Shown here one piece after another: positions 26,157-35,619 of a DNA stretch of 64,000 nucleotides. The DNA lies in NCBI GenBank assembly GCA_003280915.1, contig QCDL01000003.1:62001-126000 (forward strand), read 5' to 3'. The number at the start of each line of letters is the position of its first letter. The stretch's first letter is position 1. The position numbers were made by a program, and so were the translations under genes. The notes beneath the pieces are model-generated. The model worked only from the letters and a program-made list of their open reading frames with translations, did no database searches and was not told the DNA's origin. Origin of the DNA: Prochlorococcus sp. AG-355-I04 (GTDB lineage Bacteria > Cyanobacteriota > Cyanobacteriia > PCC-6307 > Cyanobiaceae).

Positions 26157-27695
26157 TTGAAAATACTTATTAAAGGATTAAAAAAAGCATTAACCGAATT
26201 AAAAATTTTTTATTTTATTTCGCTTATTGTTGCACTTTTAGTAATCATTCCAATTTCCAATTTTCTTCTTGAAGGAGTTTATTATATTTTAAGTGGGAAT
26301 TTTTCATTAGGCATTGCTGGAGGAGAAGAGGTATTAGAAACTTTAAAAGTTTTAGTACTAACAAGTTTTTTTGGAGGAGGATTAGGTACTTTAAATGGAT
26401 GGTTACTTTCAAATTGTGATTTTAAGTTCAGGAAAGTTCTCCGTATTTGTCAGCTCATTCCACTAGCCGCCCCTGCATACCTAATAACTGCTGTTTTGCA
26501 GGATTTAGGAAGTATTTTTGGGTATCAAGTAACCGGTTTATGGTGGGGGGTATTAATACTTTCAATTTCTACTTATCCATATGTATACATTCTTGCTAAC
26601 GAAAGTTTTAATAAATTTGGAGTTAATCAAATCAATGCTAGTAGAGGATTAGGAGTTGGGCCGTGGAGGAGCTTCTTTAAAATCGCTTTTCCAATGGCGT
26701 TACCAGCACTAATAACAGGCATAAGTTTAATGTGCATGGAAGTAATGAATGAGTTGGGAACATTTGCATTATTAAATATCCCAAGTATTTCTACAGGTAT
26801 AGCCGAAAATTGGATAATTGAGGGTAATCCAAAAAGTGCTATTGGACTGTCCTTGGTAGCTTTATTAATAATTTTCACTTTAATTATTTTTGAAAAATTC
26901 TCGAGAAGAAAATCAAAGCGGTGGAGTGAAAATCCTGCATCAAAAGATTCTCAAGGGTGGGAATTAAAAAAAACAAGAGCTCTTTTAGCAATCATAATAT
27001 CTTTGTTTCCACCAATTTTCTCTTTTGGAATTCCATGTTTTTGGGTTCTGCTCAATATTGATCAAATTCAAAAAGGGTTATCAGCAGAATTACTTACCCT
27101 ATCATTCAGGACCATAAGTCTAGGATTTTTTACTGCATTAATAACGATGTTATTTTCCTTAATCATTTCCTTAGCAAGACGTCCAAATAAAAGCTTATTA
27201 CTTGGACTAATAACAAACCTTGCGGGAATAGGTTATGCGATTCCAGGCACTGTATTAGCTTTATCTTTAATAAGCATTTCTTCTCCAAAATTGAATTTCA
27301 TTGCTATTTGCTTACTAATTTGGGGTTATCTTGTTCGATTTTTAACTATTTCTAAGGGTTCTATTGATTCAAGTCTTGAGAGAATTTCTCCTAGTCTAGA
27401 TGAAGCTTCACTTGGACTAGGAGAGAATTGGCCGGGCATCATCAAAAGAATTCATCTTCCTCTTCTTCAGGGACCAATATTCGTAGGATCACTTTTAGTT
27501 TTTGTAGACACGATAAAAGAATTACCCATAACCTTTATTTTGAGACCATTTGATTTTGATACATTATCTGTGAGGATATATCAATATGCTGGAGATGAAA
27601 GAATGGTAGAGGCAATATTACCAGCCATTATTATCATGACTTTAGGCCTTATTGCTTCAATAACATTGATTCCAAGTTTAGAGAAAAAAAACTAA
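26157..27695 (+). CDS. Ferric-iron-type ABC transporter permease (fused, FbpB/FutB-like)
   Basis: This 512-residue inner-membrane protein has roughly twelve membrane segments arranged as two permease domains, each with an EAA-type loop (ASRGLGVGPWRSFFKIAFPMALP near residue 161 and ASLGLGENWPGIIKRIHLPLL near residue 417). This duplicated layout is that of FbpB/SfuB/FutB permeases, which import Fe3+ with a periplasmic binding protein and an ATPase not seen in this window. The start is a TTG 28 bases after the CobW gene, so the two are probably co-transcribed. Other substrates (thiamine, sulfate) have similar permeases; iron is the best guess. Confidence 0.85.
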   Translation: MKILIKGLKKALTELKIFYFISLIVALLVIIPISNFLLEGVYYILSGNFSLGIAGGEEVLETLKVLVLTSFFGGGLGTLNGWLLSNCDFKFRKVLRICQLIPLAAPAYLITAVLQDLGSIFGYQVTGLWWGVLILSISTYPYVYILANESFNKFGVNQINASRGLGVGPWRSFFKIAFPMALPALITGISLMCMEVMNELGTFALLNIPSISTGIAENWIIEGNPKSAIGLSLVALLIIFTLIIFEKFSRRKSKRWSENPASKDSQGWELKKTRALLAIIISLFPPIFSFGIPCFWVLLNIDQIQKGLSAELLTLSFRTISLGFFTALITMLFSLIISLARRPNKSLLLGLITNLAGIGYAIPGTVLALSLISISSPKLNFIAICLLIWGYLVRFLTISKGSIDSSLERISPSLDEASLGLGENWPGIIKRIHLPLLQGPIFVGSLLVFVDTIKELPITFILRPFDFDTLSVRIYQYAGDERMVEAILPAIIIMTLGLIASITLIPSLEKKN

Positions 27696-28648
27696 ATTCT
27701 TTTATAAAGTTTTCTTATTAAGAAGGGTAGGCTTAAAAACAAATCTGACGAGGTAGATATAACCCTAAAATAAACTAAACTAATGATCATTAAATTTTGT
27801 GGAATACTTTTGCCTACAAATAAAAGGAAGCAAGCCTCAAAAACACCAACTCCTCCTGGAGCTGCTGGGACTACCAAGCCTAAAGACCATGACAAAGAAA
27901 AGATTACCAATAAAAATATAATGTTCAGAGTATTACTCGCATAAAAAGTATTTAAGCAAATATAAAAACCAATAAATTTAGATAAAACAAATCCAATTTC
28001 AAGAAATAAAGCTTTAGTAGGGAAAAATGAAATTATATTTATTTTCTCTTCAAATTGGGCCTTAGAATTTGGAAGTCTCAAGACCTCAAATACTTTTCCC
28101 TTAAGAGACCCTAATATTTTTAATATCAGAAAAATAAATTTCCTATTTAGGAATATTAAAGGAACAATTAAAAAAATATAAAATGGTGAAAAAATTAATC
28201 CCATCGATGCCAAGAGAAAAGATCCACTCAACATAAAATAAGGTTCTATAAGTGTCGAATACAAAGCAATCTCAGGATTACTTATTTTTTTTATAAAATT
28301 AAATCTTTCTACAAAATGCCAAACCCCTCCTGGAACGTATTTAAGAATATTGGTTAAAACATAAAAAGAGACTAGATTATTACTTTTAAATTCTTTCCCG
28401 AACCATCTAACAATATATTTCCATGCATAAGCGTTCAGGTAAATACTTAAAATACAAAATAAAAATGATAGAAATAGATAAATTCCATTTCTTTCTAAAT
28501 TGACATCAAAAGAAATTTGATCAATATTATTAAAAAAATATATGCAAAAATAGGACAAGCTAGTAATAAAGAAAATACTCTTTAAACAACCAAAATTAAT
28601 TTTTTTAAGGAATTTGAGATATGGTTGATTACTAAAGTTAAATCTCAT
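27692..28648 (-). CDS. Flippase-like membrane protein (UPF0104/AglD/MprF-type)
   Basis: This 318-residue protein has about eight membrane segments and the UPF0104 pattern, including YVPGGVWHFVERF in the middle and VPAAPGGVGVFEACF near residue 266. The family includes the flippase part of lysyl-phosphatidylglycerol synthases and glycolipid flippase-like proteins, so lipid or lipid-linked sugar transfer is the inferred role. Its start overlaps the larC stop by four bases; its stop overlaps the convergent permease gene. Confidence 0.8.
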   Translation of the reverse strand: MRFNFSNQPYLKFLKKINFGCLKSIFFITSLSYFCIYFFNNIDQISFDVNLERNGIYLFLSFLFCILSIYLNAYAWKYIVRWFGKEFKSNNLVSFYVLTNILKYVPGGVWHFVERFNFIKKISNPEIALYSTLIEPYFMLSGSFLLASMGLIFSPFYIFLIVPLIFLNRKFIFLILKILGSLKGKVFEVLRLPNSKAQFEEKINIISFFPTKALFLEIGFVLSKFIGFYICLNTFYASNTLNIIFLLVIFSLSWSLGLVVPAAPGGVGVFEACFLLFVGKSIPQNLMIISLVYFRVISTSSDLFLSLPFLIRKLYKRI

Positions 28649-29877
28649 TTCCAGTTTTCAAATGCTTTAAAATTTTTGCTTGATTCTCGTATTATTTTTC
28701 TTATTTCGTACGTTGATATTTTATGCTTTAATTGTAATCTCAAAACCTCATCATTTTCTGGTTTCATAATTATTGATCCATCTGGTTTCAAAGTTTGTTT
28801 AACTTTTATATTTCCAAAAGTCGTTGAACATTCTCCTCTGCGTCTAAGTAATATCCACCTAGATTGATTCCTTTCACGAACTCCAATAGTGTTGGAATAG
28901 TCAAACCATAATCTCCTAAAAAACTCTTTTTTCTCTATGGGCAAGATTGCTTGAATAGAAAATCCAATTCTGTTTTTTTTCATATTGATAGATTGGTAGG
29001 AAACATCGTAGGCTCCCTCAATTCTCAGTTTCTCCACAAAATTTGATATATCTTCGGGTGTTTGGTCATCAATCCATGCTTCTTGAATAGATATCTCTTC
29101 ACACTTTGGACTAATTTGTTCATTATCGCTAATAGGAAAATCCTCAAATGAAGTAATTTTATAAACTCTTACCAAATTAGGGAATGGGAATTTCAGGTTT
29201 CCAATGCCTACTCCGTAAGAGTGAACAGAATATTTTGAGGGAGGTTCTAGATAATCGACTAAATTAGCAAGTAGAGCAATGCCAGTTGGTGTTGAGAGCT
29301 CACCCTCTATTGAGTCACGATTCGATAAAACCTTAATATTTTTTTGCCTTATTAGCTCTATTACAGCAGGAGGCGGTACAGATAATTTTCCATGTTCAGT
29401 TTGAACAAACCCTTTCCCCAACATTGGTTCATTACAATAAACCTTCTTTGGATTTAAGTAATTCAATGCAGCACATACTCCTATAATATCGACCAATGAG
29501 TCTATAGATCCAATTTCATGAAAATGAACATCATCAGATTTAATGCCATGAACTTTACCTTCGGCAATTGCTAAAGATTCAAATACTTTATAAATTATTT
29601 TTTTTAATTTATCTTCTAAGTGGCCATTTAAAATAAGTTCCTTAATACTTCTCCATGTCCTTTTAATAGGAATACAATCAATATTCTCAACCTTTGCCTT
29701 GATTCCTCGGATTGAACAACTTTTTGATTCCTTAAAGTCTAATTGATATAGATCCTTTAATCCGAGATCAATAAGTGGTTGTTCAATTACTTTTTTAGGC
29801 ACCCCTAAATCATAAAAAGCTCCTATCAACATATCCCCTGAAATCCCAGGAGAACATTCAATTAAAACATCTTCCAT
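28645..29877 (-). CDS. larC: LarC-type nickel-insertion protein (DUF111)
   Basis: This 410-residue protein starts CSPGISGDMLIGAFYDLGVP, contains VHFHEIGSIDSLVDIIG near residue 118 and ELSTPTGIALLANL near residue 191, all typical of the LarC/TIGR00299 family. LarC is the CTP-dependent cyclometallase that inserts nickel into pyridinium bis-thiocarboxylate to make the NPN cofactor of lactate racemase and relatives. In some species LarC is made by frameshift from two frames; here it is one continuous frame. No larA, larB or larE lies in this window. A flippase-like gene overlaps its end. Confidence 0.85.
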   Translation of the reverse strand: MEDVLIECSPGISGDMLIGAFYDLGVPKKVIEQPLIDLGLKDLYQLDFKESKSCSIRGIKAKVENIDCIPIKRTWRSIKELILNGHLEDKLKKIIYKVFESLAIAEGKVHGIKSDDVHFHEIGSIDSLVDIIGVCAALNYLNPKKVYCNEPMLGKGFVQTEHGKLSVPPPAVIELIRQKNIKVLSNRDSIEGELSTPTGIALLANLVDYLEPPSKYSVHSYGVGIGNLKFPFPNLVRVYKITSFEDFPISDNEQISPKCEEISIQEAWIDDQTPEDISNFVEKLRIEGAYDVSYQSINMKKNRIGFSIQAILPIEKKEFFRRLWFDYSNTIGVRERNQSRWILLRRRGECSTTFGNIKVKQTLKPDGSIIMKPENDEVLRLQLKHKISTYEIRKIIRESSKNFKAFENWK

Positions 29878-29929
29878 AAATCAAAGATTTCATTACTGGT
29901 ATAATTGCGATGATAATCAACTTTTCATC

Positions 29930-30529
29930 CTAATTATTATTGGAAAGATTTTTTTCAATCACTTCGTACTTTATCAATTCCAAAGAATTTCCATCTCGGT
30001 TAATATCCAAACTTACAAAACTATGCAGAAGTTCAAGAGAAATTTCACCTTTTATGACTAATTTAAAATTTTTATTTTTTAAATTTTTTGAATTTATATC
30101 AGAGCGTATTTTAATTACAATTTCTTTTTTTTGAGTGTTTACAAAAACTAATTCTCCTCTTACAGAAAAATAATTATCCTTTAGATCTAATTCTGCTAAT
30201 AATTTGGAGAAGTTAGTTTTTGAGGAATTATTAGGGAAATCATTAAGTTGATAGGGATCCCATATGCCTGCAACCTGTAAATGTAAATTTTGAGTATTTT
30301 TATTCTTTGGATAAACAATCCAATAATAACTTTTTTCTAAATCGATATGCTTTTTTAAAAGAGAAAATGCTTTACCTAGTATTACTGTTTCAATTTTTTC
30401 TCCTTTATTGTCAATTAAAAAGCCTCTATTTAATTGATCAGTACGATTGGGAGAGAATTTACCATTTATGATACCGATTGCTCTGTGCTGAAATTGATTA
30501 GTAACTTTTGGGATAGGGTTTTTTAACAT
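29930..30529 (-). CDS. Conserved-type hypothetical protein, soluble
   Basis: This 199-residue protein has no membrane segment or signal peptide. It appears beta-rich, with a RAIGIINGKFSPN start, YYWIVYPK near residue 69, a QVAGIWDP segment and a FSVRGELVFVNTQKKEIVIKI strand set in the second half, suggesting an OB-fold-like barrel with a basic C-terminal region. I do not recognise a named family. Spacing to the 30568-30867 gene upstream is 38 bases. Confidence 0.72.
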   Translation of the reverse strand: MLKNPIPKVTNQFQHRAIGIINGKFSPNRTDQLNRGFLIDNKGEKIETVILGKAFSLLKKHIDLEKSYYWIVYPKNKNTQNLHLQVAGIWDPYQLNDFPNNSSKTNFSKLLAELDLKDNYFSVRGELVFVNTQKKEIVIKIRSDINSKNLKNKNFKLVIKGEISLELLHSFVSLDINRDGNSLELIKYEVIEKNLSNNN

Positions 30530-30567
30530 ATTGAAATTTAGGAAATAAATTTATCGTATTAAATTTC

Positions 30568-30867
30568 TTATTTTTCCTCCAAACTATTAAAAGACTTTAA
30601 CGCATCGTCAATAGCATCAGAAGGCTTAGTCGCATCATTCATACTGTTATGTCTCCGAATCATCTCAACAAGTTCAAAAGGATTTGTTGGAATAACTGAA
30701 CTATCATCCTCCGTTTTAGTTGAGGTATCGATTTCTAATTCTTCAAATAAATATTCACCATTAAGGTAATCATTTTTTAAGGAAACTAACAGAATAAAAA
30801 AAATTACAAAAGTTATTGATTTAGATCGGTTTTTGCAAAGATAATTTTTTATTCTTTTTAATTTCAA
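30568..30867 (-). CDS. Small single-pass membrane protein, unknown function
   Basis: This 99-residue protein has a basic N-terminus (residues 1-17), one hydrophobic segment at about 18-30 and an acidic tail with NPFELVEMIRRHNSMND and a DAIDDALKSFNSLEE helix. The start is a TTG. The topology suggests a membrane anchor with the tail outside the cytoplasm. It is divergent from xth by 56 bases. Confidence 0.65.
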   Translation of the reverse strand: MKLKRIKNYLCKNRSKSITFVIFFILLVSLKNDYLNGEYLFEELEIDTSTKTEDDSSVIPTNPFELVEMIRRHNSMNDATKPSDAIDDALKSFNSLEEK

Positions 30868-30923
30868 AATTCTTTAACGCCAAAATTTTTTGCTAACTTA
30901 ATTTTACATAACTTAGTAGAAAA

Positions 30924-31769
30924 TTGTTAATAGCAACTTGGAATGTTAACTCCATTAGAACCAGACTGTCACAAATAATAGATTGGATTAATCAAGTCAA
31001 TCCAGACATTCTATGTTTACAGGAAACAAAAGTTATGGATGATAATTTTCCTGTTGAGCCTTTTGAAAAATTAGGCTACTCATTAGAATTCTACGGACAA
31101 AAATCATATAACGGTGTGGCTATTATTTCTAAAATAAAGCCAGAAAATGTTAAAAAAGGATTCTACGGTTGTACCGACTCTAATCAAAATATCGAAATTT
31201 TCCTAGATCAAAAAAGATTAATTTCTGCTGATATTAATGGTATTAAAATCATAAATGTCTATGTGCCCAACGGATCTTCTCTAGAATCTAGCAAGTTCGA
31301 ATACAAAATTAATTGGTTAAATTGTTTAGCTTCATTTTTAGATGAACAAGAAAAAAAAGGAGAATTAATTTGTCTAATGGGTGATTTTAATGTTGCTCCG
31401 TCTAACTTGGATATTCATGATCCAAAGAAATATGAAGGTGGAATAATGGCATCTGATTTAGAGAGACAAGCACTAAATAATGTTCTGAAAAAAAGATTAA
31501 TAGATTCTTTCAGAATTTTTGAACAAAATACAGGACATTGGAGTTGGTGGGATTACCGTAATAATGCATTTGAATTAAATAAAGGTTGGAGAATAGACCA
31601 TATCTATATCAGCAAAGAACTGTCACCAAAACTTAAAAGTTGTGTCATAGACTACTCACCTAGAGGTAATTTACGTCCAAGTGATCATGCCCCAGTAATG
31701 ATAGATCTCAACATAAACGATATAAATGTAGATTTTTTTGAGGATGAGGATGATTTCTTCGAAATATAA
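30924..31769 (+). CDS. xth: Exodeoxyribonuclease III (AP endonuclease)
   Basis: This 281-residue enzyme cuts DNA 5' of abasic sites and trims 3' ends in base excision repair. The family motifs appear in order: WNVNSIRTRL at residues 6-15, LCLQETKV with the metal-binding Glu, NVYVPNG, CLMGDFNVAPSN, WSWWDYR and the final SDHAPV with the catalytic Asp-His pair. The start is a TTG. The last residues are an acidic tail (EDEDDF). Confidence 0.93.
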   Translation: MLIATWNVNSIRTRLSQIIDWINQVNPDILCLQETKVMDDNFPVEPFEKLGYSLEFYGQKSYNGVAIISKIKPENVKKGFYGCTDSNQNIEIFLDQKRLISADINGIKIINVYVPNGSSLESSKFEYKINWLNCLASFLDEQEKKGELICLMGDFNVAPSNLDIHDPKKYEGGIMASDLERQALNNVLKKRLIDSFRIFEQNTGHWSWWDYRNNAFELNKGWRIDHIYISKELSPKLKSCVIDYSPRGNLRPSDHAPVMIDLNINDINVDFFEDEDDFFEI

Positions 31770-31923
31770 AAAAAATAAATTGAATTTCTTTAATACCTGA
31801 AAACACTTATTAATAAAGAGTTATTTAAGGTAAAATTAATTTTTAATATGATTTCTTAAAAATTAATAATTTACAATCCAAACTATCGCAATAAAAATAT
31901 CATAATGTAGAATTTCAATCTGA

Positions 31924-31952
31924 TTGACAATTTTTTTACTTATTTCTAATTT
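31924..31952 (+). promoter_or_regulatory. Sigma-70-type promoter of hemL
   Basis: A consensus -35 TTGACA at 31924-31929 is followed after exactly 17 bases by TAATTT at 31947-31952, 43 bases before the hemL start. The rest of the 226-bp gap after xth is A+T-rich with no ORF seen. Confidence 0.5.
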
Positions 31953-31995
31953 AGAACATGAAAAGATTTTTCTCAAAACATCATTTAGCTAAATT

Positions 31996-33297
31996 GTGAC
32001 TGACATATTGAATTACACCAATTCAGAAGAAATTTTCTCTGCTGCCCAACAACTAATGCCTGGAGGAGTAAGCTCTCCAGTAAGAGCTTTTAAGTCTGTG
32101 GGAGGCCAGCCAATTGTTTTTGATAGAGTCAAAGGTCCCTTCGCTTGGGATATTGATGGAAATAGATATATTGACTATATAGGAAGTTGGGGACCAGCTA
32201 TATGTGGACATGCCCACCCTGAAGTTACCACGGCATTACAGGAAGCAATTGAGAAAGGTACAAGCTTTGGTGCCCCATGCGTCCTAGAGAATAAACTTGC
32301 TGAAATGGTAATAAATGCTGTCCCATCAGTAGAAATGGTTAGATTTGTCAACAGTGGAACTGAAGCCTGTATGGCTGTTTTAAGGTTGATGAGAGCATTC
32401 ACCGGAAGAGATAAGGTAATTAAATTTGATGGTTGTTATCATGGTCATGCAGATATGTTTTTGGTAAAAGCAGGATCAGGTGTAGCTACTTTAGGATTAC
32501 CGGATTCTCCAGGGGTTCCAAGAACAACGACCGCAAATACTCTTACTGCCCCTTACAATGACCTCGAAGCAGTAAAAAAATTATTTTCTGAGAATCCTGA
32601 CGCCATTTCAGGGGTAATTCTTGAACCTATTGTTGGTAATGCTGGATTTATTACTCCAGAACCCGGATTTTTAGAAGGATTAAGAGAACTAACAACTGAA
32701 AATGGATCTTTATTAGTTTTTGATGAAGTAATGACTGGGTTCAGAATAAGTTATGGAGGCGCTCAAGAAAAATTTGGTGTTACTCCTGATTTAACCACAC
32801 TAGGGAAAGTAATAGGTGGAGGTCTACCCGTAGGAGCCTATGGAGGCAAGAAAGAAATAATGTCAATGGTAGCTCCTTCTGGCCCAGTTTATCAGGCGGG
32901 TACTTTGAGTGGAAATCCACTGGCAATGACCGCTGGGATAAAAACTCTTGAGCTACTCAAACAAGAAGGTACTTACGAGAAACTAGAGGCAACAACTTCT
33001 AGATTAATTGAAGGTATAATTCAGTCTGCAGAAAATAATGGGATTGCTATTAACGGTGGCAGTGTAAGCGCTATGTTTGGATTTTTCTTATGTGATGGAC
33101 CAGTTAGAAACTTTGATGAAGCAAAAACAACTGATGCTGAACTATTTGGTAAATTGCACAGAGAGATGCTTCAAAGAGGGATTTACCTAGCTCCAAGTCC
33201 ATTTGAGGCTGGTTTCACGTCACTAGCTCATAGTGAAGAAGAAATTGATAAAACTATAGAAGCTTTCGATCAATCTTTTAATGCGATAAAAGAATAA
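31996..33297 (+). CDS. hemL: Glutamate-1-semialdehyde 2,1-aminomutase
   Basis: This 433-residue PLP enzyme converts glutamate-1-semialdehyde to 5-aminolevulinate, the committed tetrapyrrole precursor. Motifs are [11 protein letters not shown] near residue 23, [13 protein letters not shown] near residue 118, FDEVMTGFR near residue 244, and the PLP lysine in [17 protein letters not shown] near residue 272. The start is GTG at 31996. Codons look more G+C-rich than neighbours, as expected for a highly expressed gene. The stop codon is part of a perfect palindrome. Confidence 0.95.
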   Translation: MTDILNYTNSEEIFSAAQQLMPGGVSSPVRAFKSVGGQPIVFDRVKGPFAWDIDGNRYIDYIGSWGPAICGHAHPEVTTALQEAIEKGTSFGAPCVLENKLAEMVINAVPSVEMVRFVNSGTEACMAVLRLMRAFTGRDKVIKFDGCYHGHADMFLVKAGSGVATLGLPDSPGVPRTTTANTLTAPYNDLEAVKKLFSENPDAISGVILEPIVGNAGFITPEPGFLEGLRELTTENGSLLVFDEVMTGFRISYGGAQEKFGVTPDLTTLGKVIGGGLPVGAYGGKKEIMSMVAPSGPVYQAGTLSGNPLAMTAGIKTLELLKQEGTYEKLEATTSRLIEGIIQSAENNGIAINGGSVSAMFGFFLCDGPVRNFDEAKTTDAELFGKLHREMLQRGIYLAPSPFEAGFTSLAHSEEEIDKTIEAFDQSFNAIKE

Positions 33298-33340
33298 TCA
33301 TTAACTAATTTTTCTTGAAAGAAAAATTAGTTAATGATTA
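33295..33340. terminator. Perfect 22-bp palindrome spanning the hemL stop
   Basis: Arms 33295-33316 and 33319-33340 are fully complementary over 22 bases with a two-base centre (a 4-6 base loop in practice). The left arm begins with the hemL TAA stop. It lies between the convergent ends of hemL and the band-7 gene and probably terminates both, although no long T tract follows. Confidence 0.75.
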
Positions 33341-33368
33341 AAACTTTAGAAATATTATATCTAAATAA

Positions 33369-34172
33369 TTATCTTCTACCACCAACTATTACTGGCGGAG
33401 TACCTCCTCCTGAACCTGGCAAGCCAGGAACAACTTGAGTACTACCGTCCCATTTATCAAGAAATAATTTGAAAAGTACCTGATCGTCGAGACTTCTATT
33501 TAATGTCTCATATCTAAGTGCTTCTTGTTCTGCAATTTCAACTTCTGTCTTTGCTCTAAGTAATTGCTGACCAGCTATTTGCTTTTGTTCAATAGCAGCT
33601 CTATATTCTTCAGCGATCTCTAATCCAGTAAGATCTAAACTTTTAACATCTACGTAATCGAATGAATTAAGTTCTTGTGCAACAGTATCTCCTACTTTCT
33701 CAGAAATCACTGCGAATTCAGTAGCAATTGTTTCTAGCTCATATTGAGAAAAAACTGATTTAAGAGCTTTTAGCAAAGATGGCTGAACAATTTTCTGATA
33801 TACATCGCTATTTCTGCTTGCAATTGTTGCGAAAATCCTTCCTGCTTCGTTAGGTTTTACTGAATACTTAACAGTAGCTGTAGCTCTAATAACTTGAAGA
33901 TCTTTAGTTAAAGTTTCAAATTTTTCAGGTTGAACTTGAGTTTTTATATCAAATGGATATACAGACTGAATAAATGGAAGTTTAAAGTTTAAACCAGCTC
34001 TCCTAGAGGGTCCACTTACTTTCCCTAATGTTGTAACAACTGCAACTTGTCCTGAAGGAACAACAAAAAGAGATTGGGTAAGTAAAAGAAAGCCAGTAAA
34101 AGACAATACAATCAAAAGGGTTGCTGTCCCACCAGGACCTGTTGGTGTGACATTTTTAAAGGATGTTGACAT
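33369..34172 (-). CDS. SPFH/band-7 (prohibitin-like) membrane protein
   Basis: This 267-residue protein has one N-terminal membrane segment (about residues 18-37), a band-7 domain with VPSGQVAVVTTLGKV and RAGLNFKLPFIQSVYPFD, a coiled-coil region rich in Glu, Ala and Gln (EQKQIAGQQLLRAKTEVEIAEQEA near residue 192), and a Gly/Pro-rich tail. The family builds large ring-like scaffolds that control membrane proteases such as FtsH. A role in photosystem II quality control is possible but inferred. Confidence 0.9.
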   Translation of the reverse strand: MSTSFKNVTPTGPGGTATLLIVLSFTGFLLLTQSLFVVPSGQVAVVTTLGKVSGPSRRAGLNFKLPFIQSVYPFDIKTQVQPEKFETLTKDLQVIRATATVKYSVKPNEAGRIFATIASRNSDVYQKIVQPSLLKALKSVFSQYELETIATEFAVISEKVGDTVAQELNSFDYVDVKSLDLTGLEIAEEYRAAIEQKQIAGQQLLRAKTEVEIAEQEALRYETLNRSLDDQVLFKLFLDKWDGSTQVVPGLPGSGGGTPPVIVGGRR

Positions 34173-34280
34173 TAAATTTTTTCTTTTAATTAATCATATT
34201 TAAATAGACTAATTAGTGCATTAATAAGACATTTAATTAAAATATTTTTTTAATAATTGTGGATTTAAATACAGATATTT

Positions 34281-34490
34281 TTAGTGGTAATTTGATTTAA
34301 ATTCTTGCAAAAGTTCTAAATAAAGATCCTCATCTATCTCCCTTATATCATATTCAGAGGGTAAAACACCATGCTTATGCTCATGTACGGCCATCCAACA
34401 AAATTTCTCTATTTCTCCTTTTGAAAAACGAGGATATTCTTTTACCTTCTTTATGAGTGATTTAATGAGAGATTCTGAATGATCTGCCAT
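34281..34490 (-). CDS. Small hypothetical protein
   Basis: This 69-residue soluble protein has a basic helix (SLIKSLIKKVKEYPRFSKGEIEKF), a central CWMAVHEHKHGVLPSEYDI segment with His, Cys and Glu that could bind a metal, and an acidic end (DEDLYLELLQEF). I recognise no family. It is 27 bases from the YajQ gene on the same strand. Confidence 0.68.
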   Translation of the reverse strand: MADHSESLIKSLIKKVKEYPRFSKGEIEKFCWMAVHEHKHGVLPSEYDIREIDEDLYLELLQEFKSNYH

Positions 34491-34517
34491 ATTTTTAAAA
34501 TAATCCTACTAAAAATC

Positions 34518-35015
34518 TTATCTAAAGTTATTAGCTTTTAGAGGAATGTTCAAAGACTCTTCCAACTCACTAACAAGCTTAATTGCTAATTGAAGATCAT
34601 TTTTGCTCTTACTAGCTACTCTTAGAGTTTCTCCATTGATACTGACATTAATTTTTTTTATTTGATCTCTTATATTTTTACTGATTTTTTTTGCAACTTC
34701 TTGTTTAATTCCTTGTTTTAATAAAATTGTCTGTTTAATTCTATTACCGGTAACCATTTCAATTTCACCGTAGTCAAATATTTTCAAAGATAAGTTTCTT
34801 TTTATTGCCTTTTGTCTAATTATGTCATTTACAGCATTTAAGGTTAGTTCGCTATTGGTGATTATAAAAATATTTTCTTTATCTAATTCAACTGAAGTAT
34901 CCGTGCCCTTCAAATCGTAACGCTGAGAAATTTCCCTTTTAACTTGATCCAAAGTATTGACTAATTCTTGTCTATCAAAATCAGAAACTACATCAAATGA
35001 AAAACTTTCTGCCAT
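34518..35015 (-). CDS. YajQ-family nucleotide-binding protein (UPF0234)
   Basis: This 165-residue protein starts SFSFDVVSDFDRQELVNTLDQ and has the QRYDLKGT motif near residue 31 and two ferredoxin-like repeats, matching YajQ. YajQ proteins bind RNA or nucleotides, and one member is reported to bind cyclic-di-GMP; the role in cyanobacteria is unknown. The length is standard. Confidence 0.93.
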   Translation of the reverse strand: MAESFSFDVVSDFDRQELVNTLDQVKREISQRYDLKGTDTSVELDKENIFIITNSELTLNAVNDIIRQKAIKRNLSLKIFDYGEIEMVTGNRIKQTILLKQGIKQEVAKKISKNIRDQIKKINVSINGETLRVASKSKNDLQLAIKLVSELEESLNIPLKANNFR

Positions 35016-35081
35016 GGTAAATTATTAAACGCTAAATATTATTAGCATAAATCATCTTTTAATAAGGGGAAATGGGTTAAT

Positions 35082-35594
35082 TTAATCAAAAAATAACAAA
35101 CTAACCACTTTGCCCATTTCTTCAGCACATCTACAACTATTTAGCAAAGTTTCACTATCGTGAAAGGCAAAACATATTAATTGATCGCACCTAGTAATAA
35201 TTTCTTGATTACAAAGACTACTTGCAAGTGGCAAAGGTAATTCATCATTTTCACTTTTTTCAACCAAATGCATAACCCTCTCAAGTTGATCTTTTATTTC
35301 GGGTACTTGTCTATCAAGACTTTGTGGTAATAAAACAGTTAATAATGATGGATTAATATCTAAGACAGCTCGAATAACAGCTGCATTAACACCTTGAGAT
35401 CCAGACGTGAGGATATTATGTCCTTCCTCTGCTAAAGACCGTGCTATCAATTCAATTAAGTGGATATCTACAACCGGTACATGTCTAGTACCTAAAAAAG
35501 CAATTCTCCTTTTCCCATTATCTTGGAGTTTTGCAAGTTCTTGAGCTAAGGCATCAACACCTTCAGTTGCTGGTAGATCTAAAGAGCGACTCAA
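35082..35594 (-). CDS. Rossmann-fold protein related to the DprA/LOG (SLOG) group
   Basis: This 170-residue protein contains one nucleotide-binding-like domain: IAFLGTRHVPVVDIHLIELIARSLAEEGHNILTSGSQGVNAAVIRAVL, then LLPQSLDRQVPEI, and a C-terminal CDQLICFAFHDSE segment. The GTR start and SGSQG loop resemble DprA and lysine-decarboxylase-like SLOG proteins, but it lacks the DprA flanking domains, so a recombination role is not established. The start is a TTG. It is 25 bases downstream of the P-loop gene and probably co-transcribed. Confidence 0.78.
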   Translation of the reverse strand: MSRSLDLPATEGVDALAQELAKLQDNGKRRIAFLGTRHVPVVDIHLIELIARSLAEEGHNILTSGSQGVNAAVIRAVLDINPSLLTVLLPQSLDRQVPEIKDQLERVMHLVEKSENDELPLPLASSLCNQEIITRCDQLICFAFHDSETLLNSCRCAEEMGKVVSLLFFD

Positions 35595-35619
35595 AATAAT
35601 AAAGTTCCTATATTTGAAA

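Noticed and set aside
35082-35594. DprA itself (natural transformation)
   Set aside because: The protein is a single Rossmann domain without DprA N- and C-terminal domains, so only a distant SLOG relation is supported.
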